Source of the DNA: Candidatus Cloacimonadota bacterium
Lineage (GTDB): Bacteria; Cloacimonadota; Cloacimonadia; Cloacimonadales; TCS61
Direction of reading: 5' to 3'
NCBI GenBank assembly: GCA_018654125.1
Contig: JABIME010000082.1
Location: 1-14,841 of the forward strand
Length of the DNA stretch: 14,841 nt
Shown here: positions 14,616-14,841 of the stretch, in pieces
Layout: each line of letters starts with the position of its first letter
How positions within the stretch are numbered: the stretch's first letter is position 1
Notes under the pieces: model-generated
Seen by the model: only the letters and a program-made list of their open reading frames with translations
Told to the model about the DNA's origin: nothing
Database searches by the model: none
Translations under genes and position numbers: made by a program

Positions 14616-14841
14616 TTATAAATCATCATCCAGATCAATATCGTCAAGATCATCATCATCGTCTTCACCCTGCATCCAGTCCGGGCAAAAAGCAACATTC
14701 TCTGTGTGATCCCAACCGTCCACATTCTTAAGCCCGAATCTCTCTAAAATTTCCTCTTCCCAAAGCGAATATCTAACCTTATCATCTTCAATATCATATA
14801 CTAAAACAGGTTTATGATATTTTCGTAAACTGAAGTTTCCA
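14616..14841 (-). CDS. Unrecognised protein with acidic aspartate-rich C-terminus, 5' end outside window
   Basis: The frame runs from the window edge to TAA at 14618-14616 and gives 74 residues. It reads 'FSLRKYHKPVLVYDIEDDKV', then an aromatic and charged middle with 'WEEEILERFGLKNVDGW', then 'FCPDWMQ' and a tail of aspartates and leucines (about eleven Asp in the last fifteen residues). No start codon with a ribosome site is in the window. A strong leftward terminator 64 bases further on supports a real gene. I do not recognise a family. The acidic tail suggests a soluble protein binding a basic partner or metal ions, but this is a guess. Confidence 0.65.
   Translation of the reverse strand, partial: GNFSLRKYHKPVLVYDIEDDKVRYSLWEEEILERFGLKNVDGWDHTENVAFCPDWMQGEDDDDDLDDIDLDDDL

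Noticed and set aside
1..14841. CRISPR array, insertion sequence or prophage
   Set aside because: No regularly spaced direct repeats, transposase, recombinase or phage structural genes are present.

Overview
The window is AT-rich bacterial DNA (about one third G+C by eye) with dense, mostly co-oriented genes, Shine-Dalgarno sites, sigma70-like TTGACA boxes and mixed ATG/GTG/TTG starts. The gene content (oxygen-sensitive glycyl radical enzyme, carbohydrate ABC transport, glycosidases, no respiratory genes) suggests an anaerobic, fermentative, probably Gram-negative bacterium. The exported CBM9-like protein and the fused binding-protein/permease remind me of uncultured FCB-group lineages such as Cloacimonadota. 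That placement is inference; no marker gene here settles it.

Layout. 1-1069 (+): end of a major facilitator transporter cut by the window edge. 1094-7896 (-): a four-gene, tightly coupled operon read right to left: GH130 glycoside phosphorylase, an exported CBM9-like carbohydrate-binding protein, a solute-binding protein fused to a MalF-type permease, and a MalG-type permease with a roughly 500-residue repeat-containing extracytoplasmic insertion. No transport ATPase is present. 7897-8083: divergent control region. 8084-9586 (+): cytoplasmic GH20 beta-N-acetylhexosaminidase. 9664-12895 (+): a candidate 28-codon ORF coupled by TAATG to a radical-SAM activating enzyme, then a HypD-type glycyl radical enzyme. 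12932-13008 (-): tRNA-Arg(CCU). 13118-13253 (-): a complete miniature gene (strong ribosome site, 21-codon ORF, hairpin terminator). 13355-14482 (+): M20 deacetylase resembling N-acetyldiaminopimelate deacetylase. 14496-14552: a palindromic repeat and a terminator serving the last gene. 14616-14841 (-): 3' end of an unrecognised protein with an acidic tail.

How it may work together. The GH130 operon plus the divergent GH20 gene looks like a glycan uptake and breakdown locus. GH130 enzymes phosphorolyse beta-mannosides, some of them Man-beta-1,4-GlcNAc; GH20 removes beta-linked N-acetylhexosamine. Both lack signal peptides, so the oligosaccharide would be imported by the two-permease transporter and cut inside the cell. 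An N-glycan core fragment is the most economical substrate guess. The HypD-type enzyme would act on hydroxyproline, abundant in collagen and in plant cell-wall glycoproteins, so the neighbourhood may scavenge glycoprotein debris; this link is speculative.

The most unusual items are the two modified ABC permease components, the 21-codon miniature gene at 13174-13239 and the coupled 28-codon ORF at 9664-9750.
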